From: Candidatus Mediterraneibacter pullicola
Lineage (GTDB): Bacteria; Bacillota; Clostridia; Lachnospirales; Lachnospiraceae
Assembly: GCA_019117065.1 (NCBI GenBank)
Contig: DXAK01000008.1
Span: 62,001 to 126,000 of the forward strand
Length of the DNA: 64,000 nt
Reading direction: 5' to 3'
Shown here: positions 26,884-35,770 of the stretch, piece after piece
Position numbering within the stretch: the first letter of the stretch is position 1
Layout: the number at the start of each line of letters is the position of its first letter
Position numbers and translations under genes: made by a program
Notes under the pieces: model-generated
What the model saw: the letters and a program-made list of their open reading frames with translations, nothing else
The model's database searches: none
What the model was told of the DNA's origin: nothing

Positions 26884-28737
26884 CTAATAATGGATAATAA
26901 CCGGGGTTCCCATATTCAACATGCCGTAAAGTTCTCCTGCTTTGCTGACAGGCATATTGATACATCCGTGGGAGCCGGCGCTTGTCTGATATCTGGTGCC
27001 GCCAAAGGATGACTGCCAATCTGCATCATGGAATCCAATTCCTGTCCATGTAACACGCATCCAGTATCTAACCGGCGTCTCATAGATCGGCTTACCCGTG
27101 GCAGGATTCGTGGTTCCCACAAGCGTTTTATTTCTCTTCATCTCTAAAATAGAGTACACGCCGGCAGGAGTGATCCTATCAGGTGTGGGGATTCCTGTTA
27201 CCACATCCGTCTCAAGGGCAATCGATCCATCTACGATATACCACATATGCTGTGCGGAAAGATCCACCTCCACATAAGTGCTTCCCCAGTCCTGCGCGCC
27301 GTGGGACGCCGCCGTCTGCTCGTAGACAGGCTCTCTTGTCACTACTTCTCCGTTATTGATGCTCGCAATCAGATTCTGAGTCTCTGTATCTTCGTCGATA
27401 GACCACCCATAAGTTCCGCCTGATACTTCCGCAGTCTTGCCGCCCGGAGTAGTAATCGTCCTTGTCTTTCCTACAGTGTCATAAGTCTGTCCGAATGTTC
27501 TCATCCACTCTCTGACCGCGTTTTCGTCAAGAGTGACCTGCATATTATCGTCATAAGTCAGCCAACCGGAGATAACACTCTTATCTACAACTACATTCTC
27601 TGTCATTGTATATGTGACGCTCGCCTTGCAGTACTCGTTCATCGTATCACACGCTGCCTGTACCTCAGATGAATCCGACACATATTTGGGCAGCTTGTAG
27701 CATCCCTCATCAAACATCACAAGTTCTGGCTCGAATCCCGAGATATGTTCTTTGATCTTTTCTGTGAGAACCTCAGGATCGACAGCCGTGCCATACACTT
27801 CCGGCTCAACTACGAAGGATTCTCCGTTAAATTTCGGGTAAGCGGATACCGGCTCAGTCTGCTCCTGCGTCACCGCCTTGATGGACTGAATTTTCTCCTC
27901 AAGCGCCTGCTCGTCATAATCCACCTGAACCCGAATGTCTTTATCCGTAGTTGAAAAGAATGAAGTCACCCATAGAAGAGGGTTCTGCTCCTTCAATGCT
28001 TTCTCCACACCAGAATTTTCTTTATAAGCCAGCGAGATGTCGGAACCATTAATGACATCTGTCTCATTGTTCATCTCTATGATGGTAAGTTTATAATCTT
28101 TAACCTGATCTTTAAAATAGTCCTCCACAGCTGTCGCCGAACTACCGGAAAAATCCTTACCGTTGATCGTCGTGTTGATGAAGAAATGCCCAATAAAGTA
28201 CGCAGAAATTCCCAGATAAACAAGGATCAGCCCTCCGAAGATGCTGCCAAGAATAATCCAGAATTTCTTGCCCAAAGGCTTTCTTTCCTTCTTTTTTCTC
28301 CTTCTCCTGCGTCTTCTGCGCCTACTCTTTCTATCGGAACCCTCTATACCATCCGGCTCGGAATTTTCATCATCCGCTTCACAATCATCATCTGCTGCAG
28401 CAGTATCATCCGCCTCAAGATCATCATCTACTTCAGCAGCAGCATCCGCCTCAAGATCATCATCTGCTCCAGCAGCATCTTCCAAATCGTCTGTCTCGTC
28501 CGTACTTTCTGATCCCTCTTCGTCCGCAGGATCTTCTGTGCCCTCAGCATATTTCTCTTCGCCTGTCTCCTCTTCTGCGAAATCTGCAGGCTCATCATTT
28601 TCCACTTCTACAAAAAGAAGCTCCCCGGAATGCTCTTTTTCCTCACCCTCCATACCTGTATCTTCTTCTGTATTGTAGAGTATTTCTATATCTTCCTGAT
28701 GGTTTCCAGATTTTCTCTTTCTTCTTTTTCTGCTCAT
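26884..28737 (-). CDS. L,D-transpeptidase with acidic cytoplasmic tail (YkuD domain)
   Basis: A 617-residue membrane-anchored protein. Residues 1-135 are strongly acidic and cytoplasmic, with three 12-residue Asp/Glu/Ala repeats (91-126). A run of arginines and lysines (138-152) precedes the single membrane segment (about 159-184). The outer part has a PG_binding_4-type region (about 190-460) and a C-terminal YkuD catalytic domain with the nucleophile in SAGSHGCINMPVS and an upstream GIGFHDADW. The family makes 3-3 peptidoglycan cross-links insensitive to most beta-lactams. AAGGAGAGG precedes the ATG. The gene is upstream of and coupled to tgt. Confidence 0.9.
   Translation of the reverse strand: MSRKRRKRKSGNHQEDIEILYNTEEDTGMEGEEKEHSGELLFVEVENDEPADFAEEETGEEKYAEGTEDPADEEGSESTDETDDLEDAAGADDDLEADAAAEVDDDLEADDTAAADDDCEADDENSEPDGIEGSDRKSRRRRRRRRRKKKERKPLGKKFWIILGSIFGGLILVYLGISAYFIGHFFINTTINGKDFSGSSATAVEDYFKDQVKDYKLTIIEMNNETDVINGSDISLAYKENSGVEKALKEQNPLLWVTSFFSTTDKDIRVQVDYDEQALEEKIQSIKAVTQEQTEPVSAYPKFNGESFVVEPEVYGTAVDPEVLTEKIKEHISGFEPELVMFDEGCYKLPKYVSDSSEVQAACDTMNEYCKASVTYTMTENVVVDKSVISGWLTYDDNMQVTLDENAVREWMRTFGQTYDTVGKTRTITTPGGKTAEVSGGTYGWSIDEDTETQNLIASINNGEVVTREPVYEQTAASHGAQDWGSTYVEVDLSAQHMWYIVDGSIALETDVVTGIPTPDRITPAGVYSILEMKRNKTLVGTTNPATGKPIYETPVRYWMRVTWTGIGFHDADWQSSFGGTRYQTSAGSHGCINMPVSKAGELYGMLNMGTPVIIHY
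28360..28467. repeat. 36-bp tandem repeat inside the L,D-transpeptidase gene
   Basis: Three imperfect 36-bp units encode ADDDLEADAAAE, VDDDLEADDTAA and ADDDCEADDENS. Such in-frame repeats can change copy number by slippage and so alter the length of the acidic tail without breaking the frame. Confidence 0.75.
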
Positions 28738-28777
28738 CAGTTCGCCATTCCTCTCCTTTTTACACTATTACGGCAAC

Positions 28778-28783
28778 ATTATA
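28778..28783 (-). promoter_or_regulatory. Candidate -10 for the L,D-transpeptidase gene
   Basis: A perfect TATAAT on the minus strand about 45 bases before the ATG. The -35 is weak (TGTACT, 18 bases upstream). It lies in a 240-base gap shared with the divergent aroC promoter. Confidence 0.55.
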
Positions 28784-28880
28784 GTACGAAACATATAAAA
28801 AGTACAGAAAATTCTCTTATCTTTTCCCATTCTTAAAAGAAAATTTCGAAAGATTATCCGTGTCTTCTGGCTGGCAATGC

Positions 28881-28909
28881 TTGTCAGATATATTTCTATC
28901 TTATATAAT
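28881..28909 (+). promoter_or_regulatory. aroC promoter
   Basis: -35 TTGTCA (28881-28886), 17-base spacer, perfect -10 TATAAT (28904-28909), about 70 bases before the aroC ATG. Confidence 0.8.
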
Positions 28910-28978
28910 GGTTTCTATATTCCTGCACGGCGCTCATATGGATACTGCTGTGCAGTTTATCTGGAAAGGAGTACATTT

Positions 28979-30097
28979 ATGAGTGGTTCATCATTTGGAA
29001 CAATATTCCGCGTCACCACATGGGGGGAATCCCACGGGCCGGGAATCGGCGTCGTTATCGACGGCTGCCCTGCAGGGCTTTCCCTATGTGAGGAGGATAT
29101 TCAGAAATATCTGGACAGACGCAAACCCGGGCAAAGCAAATATACGACAAGACGTACAGAATCCGACACTGTCGAAATTCTGTCCGGGGTATTCGAAGGA
29201 AAGACAACAGGGACTCCAATCTCCCTTCTTGTCCGCAACCAAGACCAGCGTTCCAGAGATTATGGCAATATTGCCGTTCTTTTCCGCCCGGGACATGCGG
29301 ACTACCCATTTACGGAAAAATATGGATTCCGCGACTACCGCGGAGGCGGCCGTTCCTCTGGGCGTGAGACGATCGGGCGCGTGGCGGCAGGCGCAGTTGC
29401 CTCTCTCCTGCTAAAAGAACTGGGAATCACCGTGCTTGCCTACACAAAGGCTATCGGCTCATTCAGCATATCCCCGGCCGATTACCGCATGTCTGAAATC
29501 TATGAGAACAGCCTCTATATGCCAAACAATGCTGTGGCAGAACAGGCCGGCGAGTACATCTCTTCTCTCATGTCAGAGACCGATTCTTGCGGCGGTATCA
29601 TTGAGTGTATCGCCAAGGGACTTCCCGTAGGGCTTGGAGAACCGGTCTTTGATAAACTGGACGCCCTTCTCGCACAGGCAGTCATGTCCGTTGGCGCGGT
29701 AAAAGGTGTGGAGATCGGAGACGGATTCGCAGCGGCCTCCTCCGTGGGAAGTAAAAATAACGACGCTTTCCGCCGCGGCGGAAATGGAGACACCGACCGT
29801 TCCATCTGCAAAATGACCAATCATTCTGGCGGAACTTTGGGCGGAATGAGCGACGGGGCGGATCTTATTCTCAGGGCGGCTATCAAGCCTACCTCTTCGA
29901 TTGCAAAAATACAGCAAACTGTGGATATACACGGTGAAAATGCAGATATCACCGTCCACGGAAGACACGACCCTGTCATTGTTCCCCGGGCTGTCGTCGT
30001 CGTGGAATCCATGACCGCCATCACATTGACCGATCTTCTGCTTCGGAACATGTCTTCCAAGCTGGATCATGTAAGAAAAGTCTACAGTGGACAATAA
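28979..30097 (+). CDS. aroC: Chorismate synthase
   Basis: A 372-residue FMN-dependent enzyme making chorismate from EPSP, the last common step to aromatic amino acids. It begins [20 protein letters not shown] and has the signatures [27 protein letters not shown] and [14 protein letters not shown] chose the ATG at 28979, which has GGAAAGGAG upstream; the frame is open further back but without a ribosome site. It is a single gene, convergent with purL. Confidence 0.95.
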   Translation: MSGSSFGTIFRVTTWGESHGPGIGVVIDGCPAGLSLCEEDIQKYLDRRKPGQSKYTTRRTESDTVEILSGVFEGKTTGTPISLLVRNQDQRSRDYGNIAVLFRPGHADYPFTEKYGFRDYRGGGRSSGRETIGRVAAGAVASLLLKELGITVLAYTKAIGSFSISPADYRMSEIYENSLYMPNNAVAEQAGEYISSLMSETDSCGGIIECIAKGLPVGLGEPVFDKLDALLAQAVMSVGAVKGVEIGDGFAAASSVGSKNNDAFRRGGNGDTDRSICKMTNHSGGTLGGMSDGADLILRAAIKPTSSIAKIQQTVDIHGENADITVHGRHDPVIVPRAVVVVESMTAITLTDLLLRNMSSKLDHVRKVYSGQ

Positions 30098-30140
30098 CGC
30101 CGCATACAGCGCAGCACAGTCTAAGAAATACCAGTTTCAA

Positions 30141-30190
30141 AAAAGCCCCTACGGGAACAGCTTCCTTCAGCTGTCCACGTGGGGGCTTTT
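30141..30190. terminator. Bidirectional terminator between aroC and purL
   Basis: Stem AAAAGCCCCTACG / CGTGGGGGCTTTT extended by GGAACAGC / GCTGTCC, with T-rich tails on both strands (six T on the minus strand). It serves both convergent genes. Confidence 0.88.
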
Positions 30191-30220
30191 CTCTCATCCT
30201 AACAAGGGACGATCCCCTGA

Positions 30221-33200
30221 TTATTTAAAGTATTTCACTCCGGACTCAAAGATCTTCAGATCCTGTTCTCCGTAAATGTTCAGCGCCACGGAATCATCCC
30301 GTCGTTCGGAATGCGCCATCTTGCCAAACACTCGTCCGTCCGGGCTTGTAATCCCCTCGATCGCCCGGTAGGAGCCGTTCACATTCCACTCTTCATTCAT
30401 ACTGGTATTTCCTTCTGGATCACAGTATTGTGTTGCCACCTGACCATTGGCAAACAGCCGGTCAAGCCACTCCTCATTTGCCACAAAACGTCCCTCTCCA
30501 TGCGATGCGGGGTTCGTATATACAGCTCCCAGCTCCGCTTCCTGAAGCCATGGAGATTTATTCGTCACAACTTTCGTATATACCATCTTGGAAATATGGC
30601 GTCCGATAGTATTGTATGTCAGTGTCGGCGAATCCTCTGTCTGTCCTGTGATCTTACCGCATGGCACCAGCCCTAGCTTGATCAGCGCCTGAAAGCCATT
30701 GCAGATACCCAGCGCCAGTCCGTCTCTCTCATTTAGCAGTTTCTCGACCGCTTCCTTGATCTTTTCATTCTGGAACGCGGTGGCAAAGAACTTCGCAGAA
30801 CCGTCCGGCTCATCTCCAGCGCTGAATCCTCCCGGGAACATGATCATCTGCGCCTGAGAGATCGCTTTCTCGAATTCAGATACAGACGATCGGATATCCT
30901 CTGCATCCAGATTGCGGAACACCTTTGTGATCACCTTCGCCCCTGCTCTCTCGAATGCCTTGGCACTGTCGTACTCGCAGTTCGTGCCCGGGAATACTGG
31001 AATAAACACAGTGGGCTGTGCGATCTTGTGGCTGCAGATATGGATGTCAGACGTATTGTAAAGCCTCTCCTCTATCTTCTGGTCCGAGCTTTCTGCCGAT
31101 TTTGTGGCAAAAACTTTTTCCAGCGTTCCTGTCCACGCGCCAAGCGCCTCGTCCATACGAATCTGCATACTTCCATATTCAAAGGCACTTCTGTCTGTCA
31201 CTTCGCCGATCACAGTGTAGCCGATCTGCAAGTTACCAACCTGTCCGTCCGCCACTTCCGCAATAATATCTCCGAATGCCGGGGCAAACAGATCTCTTGG
31301 ATCCATGCTATGTTCGATCTTCACACCCATCTTATTCCCAAACGCCATCTTGCTTACCGCCGCAATCACGCCATGGCGGTCAAGAGCGTACGCTGACACG
31401 ATCCTGCCCGCTCTGATATCTTCCGTAAATTTCCCGTACTGATCCATGATCTGGATATATACAGGAAGGTCATACTCATCTCTCTCAACACGGAGCCATA
31501 CAAGCTTATTCCCGGCTTTCTTAAGCTCCGGCGTGATGATATCCTTCTCTGTGGCCATATCCACAGCAAAGGATACAAGGGTCGGCGGGACATCGATATC
31601 CTGAAATGTGCCGGACATACTGTCTTTTCCTCCGATAGAAGGCAGACCGAACCCAATCTGAGCCGCGTATGCTCCAAGGAGCGCGGCGAACGGCTGGCTC
31701 CATCTCTTCGGCTCTTCGCTCATCCTGCGGAAATATTCTTGGAAGGTAAAGCGGATCTTCTGAGAATCCCCTCCTGCGGCAACAATTTTCGCCACAGACT
31801 CAACGACTGCATAGACCGCTCCATGGTATGGACTCCAGCTTGACAGATACGGATCAAATCCGTAACTCATCATGGATACGCTGTCTGTCTTGCCTTTAAG
31901 CACCGGCACTTTCGCCACCATGGCCTGCGTCTCTGTCATCTGATATTTTCCACCGTGCGGCATGAACACGGAACCCGCTCCGATAGAGCCGTCGAACATC
32001 TCTACAAGCCCCTTCTGCGAGCATACGTTCAGATCACCTAAAGTACTAATCCACGCCTCTTTTACGTCACCGATCTCTTTACGTTCGAATAAACTTTCCC
32101 CGCGCTTCGGCATCTCCACCTCAACAGACGTCTCCTGATGGGCGCCGTTGGTATCGAGGAACGCGCGGGATAGATTCACTATCTCCTTCCCCCTCCATAC
32201 AAGTACCAGCCTCGGCTCTTCTGTCACTACCGCGACCTCTGTGGCCTCGAGGTTCTCTTCCTTTGCATAGGACATAAATTCTGTCACATCTTTCGGATCA
32301 ACTACCACAGCCATACGCTCCTGTGACTCAGAGATCGCGATCTCCGTGCCGTCAAGCCCCGCGTATTTCTTCGGTACCTTGTCAAGCTCAACTCTTAATC
32401 CGTCCGCCAGTTCGCCAATGGCAACGGATACCCCGCCGGCGCCAAAATCGTTACATTTCTTTATCAGCCTGCTCACTTCTTCCCGGCGAAACAATCTTTG
32501 AATCTTACGCTCTGTGGGCGGATTGCCCTTCTGCACTTCCGCGCCGCATGTCTCGATGGACTCCTCTGTGTGAACCTTGGAAGATCCTGTTGCACCGCCG
32601 CAGCCATCGCGTCCTGTGCGCCCTCCAAGGAGGATTATAATATCCCCCGGATCTGACGTCTCCCTGATCACAGCGCGCCTCGGAGCTGCGCCAAGCACCG
32701 CGCCGATCTCCATACGCTTTGCCACATAATCCGGATGATAAATCTCCTTTACAAGGCCTGTCGCAAGACCGATCTGATTTCCGTATGAACTGTATCCATG
32801 AGCAGCCTCTCTGACAAGTTTCTTCTGAGGAAGCTTCCCTTTGAGCGTATCCTTCACGGACACAGTCGGATCTGCCGCTCCAGTTACACGCATCGCCTGA
32901 TATACATAGGTACGTCCCGAAAGCGGATCGCGGATCGCGCCTCCCAGACAGGTTGCTGCGCCTCCAAAAGGCTCGATCTCGGTCGGATGGTTATGGGTCT
33001 CATTCTTAAAGTTGATGAGCCACTCTTCCTCCACGCCGTCCACCTTAATTGGCACAACAATACTGCACGCATTGATCTCATCGGACTGCTCCTGATCTTC
33101 AAGCTTCCCTTCCCTTTTCAGCCTCCGCATGGCCATGAGGGCAAGATCCATCAGACAGACAAACTTGTCCTCCCTTCCGGCAAAAATCTCGCTGTGATCT

Positions 33201-33976
33201 TTCAAATATTGCTTATAAGTATCCTCGATAGGTTTCCGATAGTAGCCATCGTCGAATACCACATCCGTAAGTTCTGTGGAAAACGTTGTGTGCCGGCAAT
33301 GATCAGACCAGTATGTATCAAGAACCCGGATCTCTGTCATAGACGGATCCCTGTGTTCCTCTCCTTTATAATAGTTCTGGATGTGAAGGAAATCTTTAAA
33401 CGTCATGGCAAGCCCGAGAGATCCGTATAGTTCTTTTAGCTCTTCCTTGGGCATATCGCAGAACCCGTCAAATATTTTAATTTCTTCCGGCTCATCAAAT
33501 ACCGTCACAAGTGTCTCCGGCTTTTCTGCCTGCGCCTCTCTGGAGTCCACAGGGTTAATACAATGGCTGCGGATGGCAGAGAGTTCCTCGTCAGAAATGT
33601 CTCCCTCTATCACATATGTAGTCGCCGTGCGGATCACTGGCGTCTCATCTTCTTTGATGAAACGGATGCACTGCTCTGCGGAATCTGCCCTCTGATCAAA
33701 CTGTCCCGGAAGATATTCCACAGAAAAACTCCGGTCCTGTTCCTTCATCACGAACTCTTCTTTATACAAAATATCTACCGGCGGTTCGGCAAACACACCG
33801 CTGCATGCCTTTTCGAACGTCTCGTCGGAAATCCCTTCCACGTCATAGCGGATCAACACACGCACACCCGTCACAGCCTGAATTCCGAGATAGTGCCGGA
33901 TCTCATGGCGCAGCTCCTTTGACCCCACGGCAAATTCCGGTCTTTTCTCTACAAAAACTCGTCTTACATTGCTCAT
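30221..33976 (-). CDS. purL: Phosphoribosylformylglycinamidine synthase, single-chain type
   Basis: A 1251-residue fused FGAM synthase for the fourth step of purine synthesis. The N-terminal and AIRS-like synthetase domains are followed by a C-terminal class I glutamine amidotransferase with the nucleophile in LGICNGFQALIKLG and a downstream HGEGRF. FPGTNCEYDSAKAFERAG opens that domain. Many clostridia use this long form instead of the PurL-PurQ-PurS complex. AAAGGAGACGGTAT precedes the ATG. It stands alone, with no other pur gene nearby and no purine riboswitch or PurR box that I can see upstream. Confidence 0.95.
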   Translation of the reverse strand: MSNVRRVFVEKRPEFAVGSKELRHEIRHYLGIQAVTGVRVLIRYDVEGISDETFEKACSGVFAEPPVDILYKEEFVMKEQDRSFSVEYLPGQFDQRADSAEQCIRFIKEDETPVIRTATTYVIEGDISDEELSAIRSHCINPVDSREAQAEKPETLVTVFDEPEEIKIFDGFCDMPKEELKELYGSLGLAMTFKDFLHIQNYYKGEEHRDPSMTEIRVLDTYWSDHCRHTTFSTELTDVVFDDGYYRKPIEDTYKQYLKDHSEIFAGREDKFVCLMDLALMAMRRLKREGKLEDQEQSDEINACSIVVPIKVDGVEEEWLINFKNETHNHPTEIEPFGGAATCLGGAIRDPLSGRTYVYQAMRVTGAADPTVSVKDTLKGKLPQKKLVREAAHGYSSYGNQIGLATGLVKEIYHPDYVAKRMEIGAVLGAAPRRAVIRETSDPGDIIILLGGRTGRDGCGGATGSSKVHTEESIETCGAEVQKGNPPTERKIQRLFRREEVSRLIKKCNDFGAGGVSVAIGELADGLRVELDKVPKKYAGLDGTEIAISESQERMAVVVDPKDVTEFMSYAKEENLEATEVAVVTEEPRLVLVWRGKEIVNLSRAFLDTNGAHQETSVEVEMPKRGESLFERKEIGDVKEAWISTLGDLNVCSQKGLVEMFDGSIGAGSVFMPHGGKYQMTETQAMVAKVPVLKGKTDSVSMMSYGFDPYLSSWSPYHGAVYAVVESVAKIVAAGGDSQKIRFTFQEYFRRMSEEPKRWSQPFAALLGAYAAQIGFGLPSIGGKDSMSGTFQDIDVPPTLVSFAVDMATEKDIITPELKKAGNKLVWLRVERDEYDLPVYIQIMDQYGKFTEDIRAGRIVSAYALDRHGVIAAVSKMAFGNKMGVKIEHSMDPRDLFAPAFGDIIAEVADGQVGNLQIGYTVIGEVTDRSAFEYGSMQIRMDEALGAWTGTLEKVFATKSAESSDQKIEERLYNTSDIHICSHKIAQPTVFIPVFPGTNCEYDSAKAFERAGAKVITKVFRNLDAEDIRSSVSEFEKAISQAQMIMFPGGFSAGDEPDGSAKFFATAFQNEKIKEAVEKLLNERDGLALGICNGFQALIKLGLVPCGKITGQTEDSPTLTYNTIGRHISKMVYTKVVTNKSPWLQEAELGAVYTNPASHGEGRFVANEEWLDRLFANGQVATQYCDPEGNTSMNEEWNVNGSYRAIEGITSPDGRVFGKMAHSERRDDSVALNIYGEQDLKIFESGVKYFK

Positions 33977-34029
33977 ATACCGTCTCCTTTACATTCTATA
34001 CATGTATCATGATGAAACTATCTGCCCGT

Positions 34030-34059
34030 ATCGTATCACAGTTCTCTTCATTAGTACAA
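34030..34059 (-). promoter_or_regulatory. Candidate purL promoter
   Basis: Minus-strand -35 TTGTAC (34054-34059), 18-base spacer, -10 TACGAT (34030-34035), about 54 bases before the ATG. An imperfect 23-bp palindrome at 34078-34100, over the stop of the upstream gene, may act as its weak terminator. Confidence 0.5.
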
Positions 34060-34091
34060 TTAATATAATTAAAGGCTTGTGATAAGCATTG

Positions 34092-34802
34092 CTAATCACA
34101 TTTCTTTTTCTTCATTTTTGAAATCACAACCGGCAAAATGCTTAACAAGAACAGCACAGCCAGCATTCCTACAAATATCCCCCCGATTCTCATGACAAAA
34201 TCATAGAAGAGCCCTTCCGGAAGCATACGGATCATGTAGTCCTTAGCCGGATCAAAGATCCACAAGTCATTATCAAAGAAAATGTGATGAAAACGCACAA
34301 AAACTGCGTTAAAGTCTACCAGAGACGCAATGCCTATCAGCGCCACAACCCCTACCGATATTCCCAGGGACACCCAGTAAGATTTGGAAAGAATCCTTTT
34401 GATATCTGCCCGGGACACAAGCAAGAAAACTATGCACAATATCCCCACCGCACACGCGCCAGTCCGGATGTTTAGCCCTCCGATAAAAAGATCCTGCACT
34501 TCCCCCATATGGAAGCGGTCCTGTTCATTGAAAAAGTCCTGATATTCTCCCTCCACCATCGTCATCACGGATAACGTCTCTCTTTTCCCTCGCAGATACG
34601 CCATCATCTCCCTCGTCACATACATTGTATCTTCCATTGTCATATCCAGTTCCGTGAGGACGCCGTACTTTTCATACTCTTCCTCATAAAAACCAAAATC
34701 CGAATACATACCAATCTCAAAACTTGAGATTAGAGCCGCTGTTATGACCAAAAACGCGAAGATAATTCCCGCTGTCCACTGTATTTTTTTCATAATTCCC
34801 AT
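34092..34802 (-). CDS. DUF1461 / TIGR01906 integral membrane protein
   Basis: A 236-residue protein with four predicted membrane segments: one at the N terminus, two in the middle (ACAVGILCIVFLLVS and WVSLGISVGVVALIGIASLV), one near the C terminus. The extracytoplasmic part has FNEQDRFHMGEVQDLF and the later WIFDPAKDYMIRMLPEGLFYD, both typical of TIGR01906. The function is unknown; some lactobacillal homologues lie next to phospholipid or cell-wall genes. AGAGGAACATCA precedes the ATG at 34802. It is divergent from the LysR gene. Confidence 0.8.
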   Translation of the reverse strand: MGIMKKIQWTAGIIFAFLVITAALISSFEIGMYSDFGFYEEEYEKYGVLTELDMTMEDTMYVTREMMAYLRGKRETLSVMTMVEGEYQDFFNEQDRFHMGEVQDLFIGGLNIRTGACAVGILCIVFLLVSRADIKRILSKSYWVSLGISVGVVALIGIASLVDFNAVFVRFHHIFFDNDLWIFDPAKDYMIRMLPEGLFYDFVMRIGGIFVGMLAVLFLLSILPVVISKMKKKKCD

Positions 34803-34821
34803 TGATGTTCCTCTTCCCATA

Positions 34822-34850
34822 TTGTGTTTCTATTTGATATAGCTTATAAT
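34822..34850 (+). promoter_or_regulatory. lysR-type gene promoter, overlapping a divergent one
   Basis: Plus-strand -35 TTGTGT (34822-34827), 17-base spacer, -10 TATAAT (34845-34850). On the minus strand TTGTAT and TAGAAA 16 bases apart overlap it and could drive the DUF1461 gene. This back-to-back layout is typical of LysR regulators that control the divergent neighbour. Confidence 0.7.
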
Positions 34851-34879
34851 ACAATCAGTATTTATTAGGAGGTCTTATA

Positions 34880-35770
34880 GTGATAGATATCAATTATGAG
34901 TTATACAAAGTATTCTACCATGTAGCTTCAACCTTGAATTTTTCTGAGGCGTCCAAACAGCTTTTTATCTCCCAGTCCGCAGTCAGCCAATCCATTAAAA
35001 CACTGGAGCGGAAACTAGATCAGACGCTCTTTATACGAAACACCAAAAGAGTCCGCCTGACTCCTGAAGGAGAGATCCTCATACGCCACATCGAGCCTGC
35101 CATGAACCTTATACAGAAAGGGGAAGCACAGCTTCTAGACGCGACTTCCGCGGGAGGACAGATTCGGATCGGAGCCAGCGACACAATCTGCCGCTACTTC
35201 CTCGTCCCTTATCTGGAACGTTTTCACAGGGCTTTCCCCGGGGCGCACATCAAAGTTGTCAATCAGACTTCGATGAAATGTACCCAGCTTCTTCAGAACG
35301 GGCTTGTGGATCTGATCGTAGTGAACTACCCAAACAGCTATCTTGGAACCTCATCGTCCACGCTGAGGATCAAAAAATTCCACGATGTCTTTATCGCCGG
35401 AGAGCCTTTTATTGACCTTAAGAATGAAACCCTTTCCTTTTCACAGCTTTTGCACTATCCAATCCTGATGCTTGATAAAAACAGCACCACAAACGAATTC
35501 CTTCATCAGGTGTTCCAACAGCATCAGCTGGATCTCGTTCCTGAGATCGAGCTGACAAGCAACGATCTGCTGATTGATCTTGCTAGGATCGGGCTTGGTA
35601 TTGCTTTTGTGCCGGATTACTGTATTCCCGATGCCACGAAAGATCTCTTTGTCCTAAAGACGAAAGAAAAACTTCCACAACGCGAACTTGCCATTGCCTA
35701 CAACGAACACCTTCCCCTCTCTCGTGCTGCCATGGAATTTCTCAGTTATTTTCAGGAGAACCCGTCCTAA
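34880..35770 (+). CDS. LysR family transcriptional regulator
   Basis: A 296-residue regulator with an N-terminal winged helix (about 5-65; SEASKQLFISQSAVSQSIKT) and a two-lobed LysR substrate domain (about 90-290). The start is GTG at 34880, ten bases after AGGAGG. Its divergent neighbour is the DUF1461 membrane protein, a possible target. The ligand cannot be told from sequence. Its TAA stop overlaps by four bases the TAG stop of the convergent helicase gene, and no terminator separates them. Confidence 0.88.
   Translation: MIDINYELYKVFYHVASTLNFSEASKQLFISQSAVSQSIKTLERKLDQTLFIRNTKRVRLTPEGEILIRHIEPAMNLIQKGEAQLLDATSAGGQIRIGASDTICRYFLVPYLERFHRAFPGAHIKVVNQTSMKCTQLLQNGLVDLIVVNYPNSYLGTSSSTLRIKKFHDVFIAGEPFIDLKNETLSFSQLLHYPILMLDKNSTTNEFLHQVFQQHQLDLVPEIELTSNDLLIDLARIGLGIAFVPDYCIPDATKDLFVLKTKEKLPQRELAIAYNEHLPLSRAAMEFLSYFQENPS

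Noticed and set aside
26864-27019. Longer N terminus for tgt
   Set aside because: It overlaps the catalytic part of the upstream L,D-transpeptidase gene in another frame and would make Tgt abnormally long.
28241-28678. A serine-rich plus-strand frame opposite the L,D-transpeptidase
   Set aside because: The serines are the complement of the Asp/Glu/Ala repeat codons in the real gene.
33977-34091. Purine riboswitch or PurR box before purL
   Set aside because: I could not find the conserved three-way-junction core or a PurBox in this 115-base gap.
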